Part shown: positions 1-7,619 of the stretch, one piece after another
How the letters are laid out: each line of letters starts with the position of its first letter
Position numbering within the stretch: the stretch's first letter is position 1
Origin: Chitinophagaceae bacterium UBA1930
GTDB lineage: Bacteria; Bacteroidota; Bacteroidia; Chitinophagales; Chitinophagaceae
Direction of reading: 5' to 3'
Assembly: GCA_002337145.1 (NCBI GenBank)
Contig: DDFK01000001.1
Span: forward strand, 124,001 to 188,000
Length of the DNA: 64,000 bases
Program-made: the position numbers and the translations under genes
Notes under the pieces: model-generated
The model's input: only the letters and a program-made list of their open reading frames with translations
What the model was told of the DNA's origin: nothing
Databases searched by the model: none

Positions 1-367
1 AGCGTTCACGGAACTTGATCAGTATCTCCTCCTGCCCGTAGGCTGCATAGCTTTCGTCATTGCGGTTCGTGATGCTGTGGCCACGTGCCTTCCATGCCTT
101 CACGAACGTATCTAGGAAACGTAGTGCCCTAAGTGCATTTGCAGGGCTGACGGCCACATCAAGCTGGCCGCGTTTGCTGCCCACCAGCCCTTCATGGATA
201 TACTTTTCATTCTCGGCCAGCCCTTGCTTTGCTTCAACAATGAGCGGGTCGGGGGAACTCAATCGCTCAGGGGCTTTCAGGTTCACCCTCGGGTCATTTT
301 CGATTTCCTGTTGCAGCGCAGCAAGCCTTTGCAGGAATTCAGTTCTTTCCGGTGGTTGTATCCACAT
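1..367 (-). CDS. Conserved hypothetical protein, N-terminal part (runs off left edge)
   Basis: An open frame on the minus strand runs from an ATG at 367 off the left edge, giving 122 codons. A TAA lies in frame just upstream, so 367 is the furthest possible ATG. The visible part begins with a helical, Glu/Arg-rich stretch and continues with a segment reading SPANALRALRFLDTFVKAW. That pattern resembles a family of hypothetical bacterial proteins with no assigned role. Two plus-strand open frames over the same bases look like shadows. Function unknown; the gene call is fairly secure, the family assignment is from memory. Confidence 0.6.
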   Translation of the reverse strand, partial: MWIQPPERTEFLQRLAALQQEIENDPRVNLKAPERLSSPDPLIVEAKQGLAENEKYIHEGLVGSKRGQLDVAVSPANALRALRFLDTFVKAWKARGHSITNRNDESYAAYGQEEILIKFRER

Positions 368-476
368 ACGTTCTTATGTTTTGATTTGTTCGATATCTAT
401 CAGTCTTTTGTTTTGACAAGAAACGACTGAGTATGGAATCGGTCGCAATTAGTGGAAAACAACGTTATGGATTGTG

Positions 477-842
477 TCATTGAAATGCTTTCACCACTTT
501 CACCGTTCCATCATCCTCTTTCCTGTAACCATAATCAAAAACATAGTAGTAATCATAGCCTTTCATTTTTGATTTCTTGATATGTGTCAGGTAGTCATCG
601 TCAAACCCTTGTGCAATAAGTTTATGCATATCTATGGACATTGAATTCTTCTCACCCAGCACATCCTTTAATACCTGTTGGTTTCTCTTGAGTATCTTGA
701 TAATGCGTTCTTGGGCTTTTTCTGAATTCGTTTTGTTTTTCCGGTGGTGCTTGTTCTTGCATTTAAGGCTACAGTATTTCTGGTCATCCCTACCTACTAG
801 TTTCTTATTGCATTGCAAGCAATTTTCGAATTCTCTGTCCAT
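477..842 (-). CDS. Small zinc-ribbon protein
   Basis: This 121-residue protein starts with a compact Cys cluster: CLQC near residue 8 and CSLKCKNKHH about 18 residues later, four cysteines spaced as in a treble-clef or zinc-ribbon finger. A Lys/Arg-rich segment follows, suggesting nucleic-acid binding. The C-terminal half is charged and has no motif I recognise. It is transcribed opposite to the ssb gene. Such small zinc proteins are common cargo of Bacteroidota mobile elements, but its target is unknown. Confidence 0.6.
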   Translation of the reverse strand: MDREFENCLQCNKKLVGRDDQKYCSLKCKNKHHRKNKTNSEKAQERIIKILKRNQQVLKDVLGEKNSMSIDMHKLIAQGFDDDYLTHIKKSKMKGYDYYYVFDYGYRKEDDGTVKVVKAFQ

Positions 843-996
843 AAATAATACATTTCATTCAATCCTTTATAGCAAACAACAAGCCGATTTTAATCGGTTA
901 TAATCGATAGCTATCCGATATACCCAATTAAGATACCAATTAGTTTTTTTAGGCTGTTGACCTTTGTGCTGTCAATAAATTCTATCAATAAAACAG

Positions 997-1332
997 ATGG
1001 TTATGAAAACGATTAACAAGGTCGAACTGATTGGTTACCTCGGGCTGGACCCAATAGTAACCACTACCGATAAAGGTGTAAAGAAAGCAGTATTGCGTGT
1101 GGCAACGCATTACTACACGAAAGGGACAGGCGATGAAAAAACGCCGCATACAGTATGGCATGATGTGGTCGCATGGGAGAAGAAAGCGGAGGCGGTGGAG
1201 AACAATTATATCAAGGGCAGCCATATACGCATAGAGGGTAAACTGGTCTATCGCACCTATGAAGACAAAGCAGGGCATACACGTTATGTCACCGAAGTGA
1301 AAGCCGAAACCTTGATGAACCTTGACCGTTAA
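997..1332 (+). CDS. ssb: Single-stranded DNA-binding protein, short form
   Basis: A 111-residue protein with the OB-fold pattern of bacterial SSB: INKVELIGYLGLDP at the start, then VLRVATH and WHDVVAWEKKAEAVENNYIKGSHIRIEGKL. It would coat single-stranded DNA during transfer or replication of the element. It lacks the acidic C-terminal tip that recruits partner proteins in full-length SSB; the second SSB at 2617 has one. Translation could start at 997 or at the ATG two codons later. It leads a run of plus-strand genes. Confidence 0.85.
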   Translation: MVMKTINKVELIGYLGLDPIVTTTDKGVKKAVLRVATHYYTKGTGDEKTPHTVWHDVVAWEKKAEAVENNYIKGSHIRIEGKLVYRTYEDKAGHTRYVTEVKAETLMNLDR

Positions 1333-1355
1333 TTGTCCACTCAAAAAAACAGGCT

Positions 1356-1919
1356 ATGAAGACAAAATTCAGGTATGGCAAATCCACAAAAATCACAGGC
1401 TGGGGCTGCCAGTTCGATTCGTTGACCGAATTGAAATACGCAATTTCCATAATGGATGAATACGAGTTCCTGCGGGAGCGTGTTGTCATCTGTTATGACC
1501 CTGCTACCAGGATGCCAACCAACCACTTGAAAAGCAATTACAGGTACTACATACCCGATTTCCTCATACGTCACAGGCAGACAAGGGAAGCATTTCTTGT
1601 GGAGATCAAGCCCCGTGCATTTGAGGGCCAGCCGCAGTTGGCATTGCGGAAGGAAATTGCAGGGAACTACATACGCTGTAAAAAGTATGACTGGAAATAC
1701 AAGGTCGTATTTGATGATGCGATTGTCTTGAGCACAGAGCAACTCGAAGACTTCCAGGACTGTTGCAAACTCAAAACGAAAGCCGATCTGGGTAACTGGT
1801 TCGAGCAGTACAGCAGGAAACAGGACCGTTCCATGCCATCACTGTTCAACGGTACATCGGATAACAGGAAGGTGCAGTTCGTCATGTTCGGAACGGTCCA
1901 GCAGGTTTTTAATTTCTGA
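1356..1919 (+). CDS. TnsA-like PD-(D/E)XK endonuclease, copy 1
   Basis: This 187-residue protein carries the core signature of the TnsA N-terminal nuclease fold: an acidic residue in FDSLTELKYA near residue 22, then YIPDFLIR and, about 15 residues later, FLVEIKPR. These match the E, PD and E-x-K positions of the PD-(D/E)XK family. TnsA makes the 5' cuts in Tn7-type transposition, but no TnsB or TnsC partner is seen here, so a stand-alone nuclease role is more likely. The gene directly downstream is a diverged paralog. The C-terminal 50 residues are poorly conserved between the two. Confidence 0.7.
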   Translation: MKTKFRYGKSTKITGWGCQFDSLTELKYAISIMDEYEFLRERVVICYDPATRMPTNHLKSNYRYYIPDFLIRHRQTREAFLVEIKPRAFEGQPQLALRKEIAGNYIRCKKYDWKYKVVFDDAIVLSTEQLEDFQDCCKLKTKADLGNWFEQYSRKQDRSMPSLFNGTSDNRKVQFVMFGTVQQVFNF

Positions 1920-1950
1920 GCCTCATCCTTTCCATTCCAAAAGAAGCAAT

Positions 1951-2445
1951 ATGGACTACACTTTTTTTGAATATAGGAAATCAACACCTGTATGTTACGG
2001 GGGCATGTACCTTGATTCCATACTGGAACTGAAGTTCCTCTTGTCGATAGAGGAAACACATGCTTACTTAAGGGACGGTATAGAGATATATTATGAAGAA
2101 CATGAACGCCCAAGAAAATATGTTCCCGATTTCCTCATCCGCAACTGGAAGACAAAAGAGGCAACACTTATCGAAGTGAAACCTGATAGCTATGATCATT
2201 ACGATTTGCTTGCTGAAAGACGGCGAGTCGCCCAGGATTTTATCGGAACATTCGGTTATGACTGGCAGTACAAACTTGTCTTTGAAGCTGACATCCACTT
2301 GTCTGTTGAGCAGTATAAAAAATTCACTTCCATCCTTGCAGGCAAAGCAAAAAAACATAACCGGCTACCACACTCCTCTTTGATACAGGAAGAACAGTAC
2401 AGGCTCTTTGTAAGAGGTGGATGTGTTCCAGCGCCATCGCTGTGA
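1951..2445 (+). CDS. TnsA-like PD-(D/E)XK endonuclease, copy 2
   Basis: This 164-residue protein is a paralog of the gene just upstream. Shared blocks are LDSILELKFLLSI, KYVPDFLIRNWKTKEATLIEVKP and GYDWQYKLVFEADIHLS, which align with the E, PD and E-x-K residues and a C-terminal YDWKYKVVF block of copy 1. The two genes are 31 bases apart and likely cotranscribed. A tandem pair could act as a heterodimer or be diverging after duplication; the sequence cannot decide. No transposase partner is nearby. Confidence 0.7.
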   Translation: MDYTFFEYRKSTPVCYGGMYLDSILELKFLLSIEETHAYLRDGIEIYYEEHERPRKYVPDFLIRNWKTKEATLIEVKPDSYDHYDLLAERRRVAQDFIGTFGYDWQYKLVFEADIHLSVEQYKKFTSILAGKAKKHNRLPHSSLIQEEQYRLFVRGGCVPAPSL

Positions 2446-2537
2446 TGGGTCTTCAGTTGCGACGCTCCATTCATCTTCCGGTTCATTGTTGTTTCCATGA
2501 CCGCTGGCAAGTTATTGCCAGCCCTTCGCGGGATTTG

Positions 2538-2575
2538 TTATCAACCCCTCCATTGGTATTGAGAGGGGATTGATA
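2538..2575 (+). terminator. Stem-loop between the nuclease pair and the second ssb
   Basis: The arms TATCAA-CCCCTC and GAGGGG-A-TTGATA pair with a one-base bulge around a 12-base loop. The structure ends in AAAAAC rather than a T run, so it is a weak intrinsic terminator on the plus strand and could instead be a processing or attenuation element ahead of ssb. Confidence 0.4.
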
Positions 2576-2616
2576 AAAACCCCTTCTCATTATTATTCAT
2601 CTTAAAATTATATGTT

Positions 2617-2994
2617 ATGGAATTCACAGGAAGACTGACAGCAAACGCAAAGGTCAGCACAGTTAAAGGAGACAAGGAAGTAGTAAACTTTTCAGTGGCC
2701 ATCAATGACCGCTACCGTCCGAAGGACAGCAACGAGACGAAGGAGTTTGTAACGTACATCAATGTTGGTTGGTGGATGGGTACAGGTGTGGCAAAGCTGC
2801 TGACCAAGGGCACACTTGTAAGCGTATCAGGTAGGCTCTATGCCAATGCCTACACAGATATGCAGGGTGATGCAAAGGCAAGCCTGCAGTGCCAAGCAGA
2901 CAAAATCAAAGTGCATCAGTCTGTTAAACAAGAAGCAGTACCTGCTACATCTGCTGAAGAGATTACCGAACCCTTAGCAGACCTGCCATTTTAA
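2617..2994 (+). CDS. ssb: Single-stranded DNA-binding protein with acidic tip
   Basis: A 125-residue SSB-like protein: MEFTGRLTANAKVSTVKG, VVNFSVAIND, FVTYINVGWW and KGTLVSVSGRLYANAY follow the OB-fold pattern. It ends in EPLADLPF, matching the acidic, Phe-terminated tip by which SSB recruits partner proteins. It differs clearly from the SSB at 997, so the element carries two types. It begins after a stem-loop and precedes the DUF932 gene by 31 bases. Confidence 0.85.
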   Translation: MEFTGRLTANAKVSTVKGDKEVVNFSVAINDRYRPKDSNETKEFVTYINVGWWMGTGVAKLLTKGTLVSVSGRLYANAYTDMQGDAKASLQCQADKIKVHQSVKQEAVPATSAEEITEPLADLPF

Positions 2995-3025
2995 ATCACA
3001 TTAATTAACATTAAAATCAAAAGTT

Positions 3026-4072
3026 ATGTCACATCAATTGAATTATAACGAGCAAACAAACCAGTACAGTTTCTTCTCTGTAAAAGAGAAGCCTTGGCAT
3101 GGGTTGGGACAGGTGATTGACCAGTACCCTACCAGTAAGGAAGCATTGCAGTTCGCAAGTCTGGATTATGAAGTAGTGAAAGAAGACTTATATACTACTT
3201 CATTCAACAGCGATGGCCAGGCAATGGATTCCAACAAACGTGTAAGGACACATTACGCCACCATCCGTAAGGACACCAGCGACATACTTGGGGTGGTCGG
3301 CAAGGATTATGAAATAGTGCAGAACACGGATGCCTTTGCTTTCTTCGATGCGATCGTAGGAGGTGACGGCATACAGTATGAAACCGCTGGTGCACTCGGC
3401 AAAGGCGAACGTATTTTCATTACGGCTAAATTGCCAGGCTATATCAAGGTTGGCAGTGATGACCTCATTGAAAAATACCTTTTCCTTACTACATCGCATG
3501 ATGGGTATGGCAGCATCACCGCTGCATTCACACCTGTAAGGATCGTTTGCAACAATACCCTGAATGCCGCATTGCACAACCATTCAAATGCGGTCAAGAT
3601 CAGGCACACTGCCAATGCAAAGGAAAGGTTGGAACAGGCGCATAAAGTGATGGGTATCTCCAATCAACTTTCGCAGGAGATGGAAACCATTTTCAACCAT
3701 TGGTCAAAGGTGCGTATCACTGACCACGAAGTGAAGAAGCTCATCCGCATGGCACTCGTACCCAACAAGGAAACATTGAAGCACTTGGAGGAAGGGAAAG
3801 AGGATGCACTCTCTGCCTGCTACACCAATATCTGCGACAGTGCCTTTGAATACGCCATGGGCAACAGTACACAGCAACTGGAAACAACCAAGGGCACTTT
3901 GTTCGGTGCATACAACGGCATCACAGGTTATTTCCAGAACGTGCGGAAATACAAGGACGATGAAGCAAAGGTCAAGTCATTGCTGTACGGTGGCACAGGT
4001 CAGCAGCGTTCACAGGCAGCTTTCCGCCTCTGCGAAACATTTGCAAAAGATCAAATAATATTTTCCAATTGA
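3026..4072 (+). CDS. DUF932-family plasmid/phage-type protein
   Basis: This 348-residue protein has the pattern of the DUF932 family found on phages, plasmids and integrative elements: EKPWHGLGQVIDQYPTS near residue 22, VGKDYEIVQN around 90 and SHDGYGSITAAFTPVRIVCNNTL around 155-180. Length is close to the family norm. The molecular role of the family is not established. It lies between the tip-bearing ssb and a strong terminator-like stem, which suggests the two form one transcription unit. Confidence 0.8.
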   Translation: MSHQLNYNEQTNQYSFFSVKEKPWHGLGQVIDQYPTSKEALQFASLDYEVVKEDLYTTSFNSDGQAMDSNKRVRTHYATIRKDTSDILGVVGKDYEIVQNTDAFAFFDAIVGGDGIQYETAGALGKGERIFITAKLPGYIKVGSDDLIEKYLFLTTSHDGYGSITAAFTPVRIVCNNTLNAALHNHSNAVKIRHTANAKERLEQAHKVMGISNQLSQEMETIFNHWSKVRITDHEVKKLIRMALVPNKETLKHLEEGKEDALSACYTNICDSAFEYAMGNSTQQLETTKGTLFGAYNGITGYFQNVRKYKDDEAKVKSLLYGGTGQQRSQAAFRLCETFAKDQIIFSN

Positions 4073-4073
4073 T

Positions 4074-4096
4074 AAAAGGGGGCAATGCCCCCTTTT
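4074..4096 (+). terminator. Intrinsic terminator after the DUF932 gene
   Basis: AAAAGGGGG and CCCCCTTTT form a 9-bp GC-rich stem around GCAATGC, followed by ATTA, directly after the DUF932 stop codon at 4070-4072. This is a typical rho-independent terminator for the upstream genes. Confidence 0.75.
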
Positions 4097-4115
4097 ATTA
4101 CTTAAATCTTATCGT

Positions 4116-4355
4116 ATGAAAAGGTTTCAGAATTATTTCCATTTCGAAGTCGCCGATGGCTATGTCTCAGGCCGGTTCAATATCTACCAGGCACTGCATG
4201 GCGGCATCATGCTGGTGCTTGCAGACAGCATGGTCACGTTGACCTATGCACAGGTAAAGGACCTGAACATAGACGTCACCCGTTTTGACCACTACAACGA
4301 AGCACTCTTCCTTGACTACTACAAAGAACAGATCGCTTCGGGCAATTTTCAATAA
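4116..4355 (+). CDS. Small hypothetical protein
   Basis: A 79-residue protein starting MKRFQNYFHFEV, with balanced composition and no motif I recognise. It has no signal peptide or membrane segment. It sits 20 bases after the terminator-like stem and 18 bases before the next gene, so it probably opens the operon that leads into the PRTRC genes. Function unknown. Confidence 0.6.
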   Translation: MKRFQNYFHFEVADGYVSGRFNIYQALHGGIMLVLADSMVTLTYAQVKDLNIDVTRFDHYNEALFLDYYKEQIASGNFQ

Positions 4356-4373
4356 CCAATAAAATAAAAAGTC

Positions 4374-4859
4374 ATGGCAAACTGGTGCACGAACATAGTA
4401 GGCTTTGCAGCAAGCGGAGATGCTATCAACAATATACAGCAACTGGTCATATCAATGGAAGCAAGGCAACGTCAAACAGAAGAAGGCCAGCTTCCGGAAT
4501 TTTTCAAAGCGGGTACAGGTTACATTTTCGATCCTCATTGGGAATGCGGCACCTTATATTATCAAACCAAGTTCTGTCCCAATGTAGAGGTTATCAAATC
4601 CATCGCTGATCATTTCGGCATCGCCTCTTTCACGCATCAATATGAAGAACCTGGCAACCTGATCTATGGCGAGTTCACTTATGCCAACGGTATACTGAAA
4701 GACATCTGCCTTGACAGCGAAGACTTCGACCTCTTTGAAGAAAACGAGGATGGCGATAGTTGGGCTTTCGAAGGTAATGTGTACGACAGTTATTCCGAAA
4801 TACTTGAAATTTTATTGGAAAGAAAAAGGCTGCAAGGGGCATATTATATCATCAAATAA
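4374..4859 (+). CDS. YubB/Api92-like ferredoxin-fold hypothetical protein
   Basis: This 161-residue protein opens with MANWCTNIVGFAASGDAI, the start typical of the Api92/YubB-like (DUF1281) proteins of plasmids and phages; a later W..E..NVYDSYSE segment is also compatible. The C-terminal half is strongly acidic. Family role is unknown. It precedes the PRTRC E gene by 10 bases and is probably cotranscribed with it. Confidence 0.55.
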   Translation: MANWCTNIVGFAASGDAINNIQQLVISMEARQRQTEEGQLPEFFKAGTGYIFDPHWECGTLYYQTKFCPNVEVIKSIADHFGIASFTHQYEEPGNLIYGEFTYANGILKDICLDSEDFDLFEENEDGDSWAFEGNVYDSYSEILEILLERKRLQGAYYIIK

Positions 4860-4869
4860 AAACAAGATC

Positions 4870-5523
4870 ATGAAAACAGATTTTTTTGAACTGATCTCAG
4901 GTCTGTCCATCACGGGCAACCTGAAAATAAATATCCAACCGCAACAAAGCGGGCAACTGATTGTATCGGTGCTGCTGACCAATGATGCAGTAAAAGATAA
5001 AGCTGTCAAAGCCATACCGCCTATGTTATTAAGTGGGACAGCAACAGAACTGAATGAAGGGTTCTTTATTGCTATTACAAAACCTTTACAGGACACGCAT
5101 CAACTTTTCATGAATATGGCTGAACATGAAAAAGCAGTAAGCAAAGCAAGGACTGAAAACAGCATGACAAAAAACAGCAGTGCCGGTTCCAACAAATCAG
5201 GTGACCGTAGAAAGTTCGATGAGCAGATGAAGAAAGTAACCGACCTCGAAGCCAAGAAAAAATACGGTGAGGCCATTGGGCAAATGCCAACTACAAAACA
5301 GTATCCTGCGTATGCTGATGAAATAAAAACAAAGATGAATGAACTGCGTACCAAACATGGTTCCTTATCACTGTTTGAAGACGAGCCGCAATCGGATACA
5401 AGTACGGAAGAAAAAGAAGATGATGGATTTGATGAAGATAACGATGACATTAACGATGATGACGACCCACCCTTTGAACCCGATGAAGACAATGACGATG
5501 ATAAAGACAATGATAACAATTAA
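4870..5523 (+). CDS. PRTRC system protein E
   Basis: The frame is open further upstream, but the ATG at 4870 gives the typical PRTRC E start, MKTDFFELISGLSITG, so 217 residues are called. The N-terminal third (about residues 1-75) is the conserved PRTRC E part. A Lys-rich middle and a C-terminal tail of almost only Asp, Glu and Asn follow. PRTRC genes form conserved clusters on plasmids and integrative elements; their biochemical task is not known. It is followed after 11 bases by PRTRC C. Confidence 0.8.
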   Translation: MKTDFFELISGLSITGNLKINIQPQQSGQLIVSVLLTNDAVKDKAVKAIPPMLLSGTATELNEGFFIAITKPLQDTHQLFMNMAEHEKAVSKARTENSMTKNSSAGSNKSGDRRKFDEQMKKVTDLEAKKKYGEAIGQMPTTKQYPAYADEIKTKMNELRTKHGSLSLFEDEPQSDTSTEEKEDDGFDEDNDDINDDDDPPFEPDEDNDDDKDNDNN

Positions 5524-5534
5524 AATAACCAGCC

Positions 5535-5753
5535 ATGTTGATCACAAACCAGTTACCAAGAATATTCCGCTTCGAGTACCAGGGTGCAGAAGTGGTCCTC
5601 ACTGATCCGCAACAGGATTTCTCACCCGAATCGGTGCTGAACTTTTATTCGCCGACCTATCCCATCCTGACGACAGCAAAGATTGAAGGGCCTGAGATAA
5701 AAAATGATCAGGTCGAATACAAGTTCGTCACCACGTTAGGTACAAAAGGATAG
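5535..5753 (+). CDS. PRTRC system protein C
   Basis: A 72-residue protein matching the short PRTRC C pattern: RIFRFEYQGAEVVLTDP near the start and LNFYSPTYPILTTAKIEGP in the middle. It follows PRTRC E in the usual order. The next start codon (5756) lies two bases after its stop, which suggests translational coupling. No catalytic residues are evident; the family has no known activity. Confidence 0.8.
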   Translation: MLITNQLPRIFRFEYQGAEVVLTDPQQDFSPESVLNFYSPTYPILTTAKIEGPEIKNDQVEYKFVTTLGTKG

Positions 5754-5755
5754 CC

Positions 5756-5932
5756 ATGAAAAAAGCGAAAGAAAACAAACAAATGATAGTGGATAAAACT
5801 GAAGAGTCATGCAAGCTATACAACAACCTGCAACGTTTCGTAGAAAACATCGATCAATTGCCCGATGCAGCAAGGGTAAAAAAGATAAAACCCAAACCGC
5901 TGCCACAGGATCTGGTTCCGATGCTTTTCTGA
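5756..5932 (+). CDS. 58-residue open frame, possible 5' part of the next gene
   Basis: ATG at 5756 follows the PRTRC C stop by two bases and has AAGGA upstream. The frame encodes 58 residues (MKKAKENKQMIVDKTEESCK at the start, PQDLVPMLF at the end) and stops at 5930-5932. It overlaps the upstream end of the 5809-6900 frame. At 5878-5884 it reads A AAA AAG in the phase of a classical -1 slippery heptamer; a -1 shift there leads straight into the longer frame. It is therefore either the true N-terminus of that gene or a separate small protein. Confidence 0.5.
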   Translation: MKKAKENKQMIVDKTEESCKLYNNLQRFVENIDQLPDAARVKKIKPKPLPQDLVPMLF

Positions 5933-6900
5933 CGCAGTCATTCGGGCCTGTCACCGACCTCGGCAGGCCTTCTTCCAAACTGGCAAAAAACGCCGGGCAA
6001 TACTTTTATCAGTCGCTCCGTCACCTCGCAGCTTTATACCAGTTCAACCCCTTCATTATAACAGATGGGAAGTATCCCGAAAACATCCTTGCTTCTTTCA
6101 CACATGCAAAAGAAATGATGAAGCAGAAAGCAGGTGAAGTGGAACTGGTTATTACACAGGATAAGGAAGGTTATCCATTCCTTTCAACAGCACTTGAATT
6201 GAGCACGGGATGGACTTTGTATTATGTCCCTGTTGACCCCTTGGTCAAACTGCACAGGCAAAGGAACAGGCCTGCTTTTACATTGCTGTTATCAGTATAC
6301 GCATACCTGTACCAAGTAGCAGGTATGCCCCTGTGCAGGGATTACAGCCCGACCTATAGTTGCTATGACATGATGCAGGAAAACCTGCAGGATAATGAAG
6401 CTGGATATGAGCCCGAAGAGTACCAGGGATACCTGCGTGATTTTTCGGCGCTTAACAGGTTCCTACCGGTACTTAATAAGCACATCGTTAAGCAGGTTCA
6501 TTTAGATGAATTTGAAAACCGTGTGCAGTCTTTTCAAGCCGTAGATGAGATGGAAGAAAAACTGCTGGAAGCAGCAAACAGAATGCTATCCGTTTACAGG
6601 TCATGGCCAGACAAATCCTTCATGGAAAACTGCAATAGTGAATTCCTTTATCCCGATGAAGAGGAAAGAGGGTATGTGGAGCAGTATTTTTCTTTTTGCT
6701 GGACAACAGAAGGATGGATGATAGAACATCTTTGCGAATGCATCAACTGTGAATTACAGGAACGTTCAGTAATGGACCAGCCAACCGCTCTGCAGGCTTT
6801 CAATCAGGCACAACATGTCCCATATCATGACCTTTCTTTTGAGAAGGAATTGTTGGATACTATCAGTCAGTTAATAGATGCCATAAACCTCATCGTATGA
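5809..6900 (+). CDS. PRTRC-cluster hypothetical protein, start unresolved
   Basis: An open frame of up to 363 residues lies between PRTRC C and PRTRC B. From about residue 40 (LTQSFGPVTDLGRPSSKLAK) it looks like a normal soluble protein; the first 40 residues from the nominal ATG at 5809 are Arg/Lys/Ser-rich and look like out-of-phase translation of the 58-residue frame. The true start is probably reached by a -1 frameshift from 5756, or lies further in with a non-ATG codon. Its place fits a PRTRC component, but I see no motif of a named one. The stop codon overlaps the next start (ATGA). Confidence 0.6.
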   Translation: MQAIQQPATFRRKHRSIARCSKGKKDKTQTAATGSGSDAFLTQSFGPVTDLGRPSSKLAKNAGQYFYQSLRHLAALYQFNPFIITDGKYPENILASFTHAKEMMKQKAGEVELVITQDKEGYPFLSTALELSTGWTLYYVPVDPLVKLHRQRNRPAFTLLLSVYAYLYQVAGMPLCRDYSPTYSCYDMMQENLQDNEAGYEPEEYQGYLRDFSALNRFLPVLNKHIVKQVHLDEFENRVQSFQAVDEMEEKLLEAANRMLSVYRSWPDKSFMENCNSEFLYPDEEERGYVEQYFSFCWTTEGWMIEHLCECINCELQERSVMDQPTALQAFNQAQHVPYHDLSFEKELLDTISQLIDAINLIV

Positions 6901-7619
6901 AAAATATTACAGACCGTTTTACTAGGAAATATTGGCCCACCAAATCCCTCGTCATATATACTGCTGAAAGAAGCAGGGACAATTGTTTCGTGGAAGCCTT
7001 TGATTTCAATGCACAAGGCAAGATGATAAATGCACATCCTTTGACCATGGAAGAAAGCCGTGCATTGGCGAAAGTACTGTCCTTCGATTTTGAAAAAGAG
7101 GACCATTGTTTCCGCAGTGAAGGGTTGTTGCCCATTAACGTTCTGTATGTGCGGCAGGCCGATAATGGTTGTGTGATTTGGCACACGCCTGCTCAAAAGA
7201 GAGACCTGCTGTTCAAAGAGGAACTTACCATCTCCGATGGCGACTATCCAGTACCGGCATTGCTATGGAAAGCGAGTAAAGAAAAGCTATCCGTTTTTGC
7301 TTTGAAGAACAACAAGCGGCCTGTGATGAATACACTATTGTATGAAGCACCTTATTTCAACATCCATCCCGATGGTGATGTGTGTATGGGAACAGTGGAC
7401 ATACAAGTAGCAAGCAATAGTACACTTGAACAGTTTATGGCACTTTGGGAAAGCTATTTTTTCAACAGCAGGTTCTCCCATTTATTGGGCAGCCGCTCCC
7501 CTGTCAAAAACAATATTGTCCAGTTGTACCAAGGGCTTTTGGGAAAAGAACATTTTCCATTTGAAGAGCTGATACAGCATCCGAAAAAAATAAAAGACAT
7601 GTTACATGAAAACGAATAA
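6897..7619 (+). CDS. PRTRC system protein B
   Basis: This 240-residue protein matches PRTRC B by its C-terminal half: PALLWKASKEKLSVFALK, then RPVMNTLLYEAPYFNIHPDG and VCMGTVDI. Its ATG overlaps the previous stop and its end overlaps the ThiF-like gene by 14 bases, so the three are tightly coupled. Family function is unknown; it is found only with other PRTRC genes. Confidence 0.8.
   Translation: MKNITDRFTRKYWPTKSLVIYTAERSRDNCFVEAFDFNAQGKMINAHPLTMEESRALAKVLSFDFEKEDHCFRSEGLLPINVLYVRQADNGCVIWHTPAQKRDLLFKEELTISDGDYPVPALLWKASKEKLSVFALKNNKRPVMNTLLYEAPYFNIHPDGDVCMGTVDIQVASNSTLEQFMALWESYFFNSRFSHLLGSRSPVKNNIVQLYQGLLGKEHFPFEELIQHPKKIKDMLHENE

Noticed and set aside
60..430. Plus-strand open frames of 118 and 78 residues
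   Set aside because: They overlap a minus-strand frame with natural composition that runs off the edge; their own composition (Ser, Phe, Cys-rich) looks like antisense translation.
4711..4869. Upstream extension of the PRTRC E frame
   Set aside because: It overlaps the preceding gene by about 150 bases in another phase; the family start is at the ATG at 4870.
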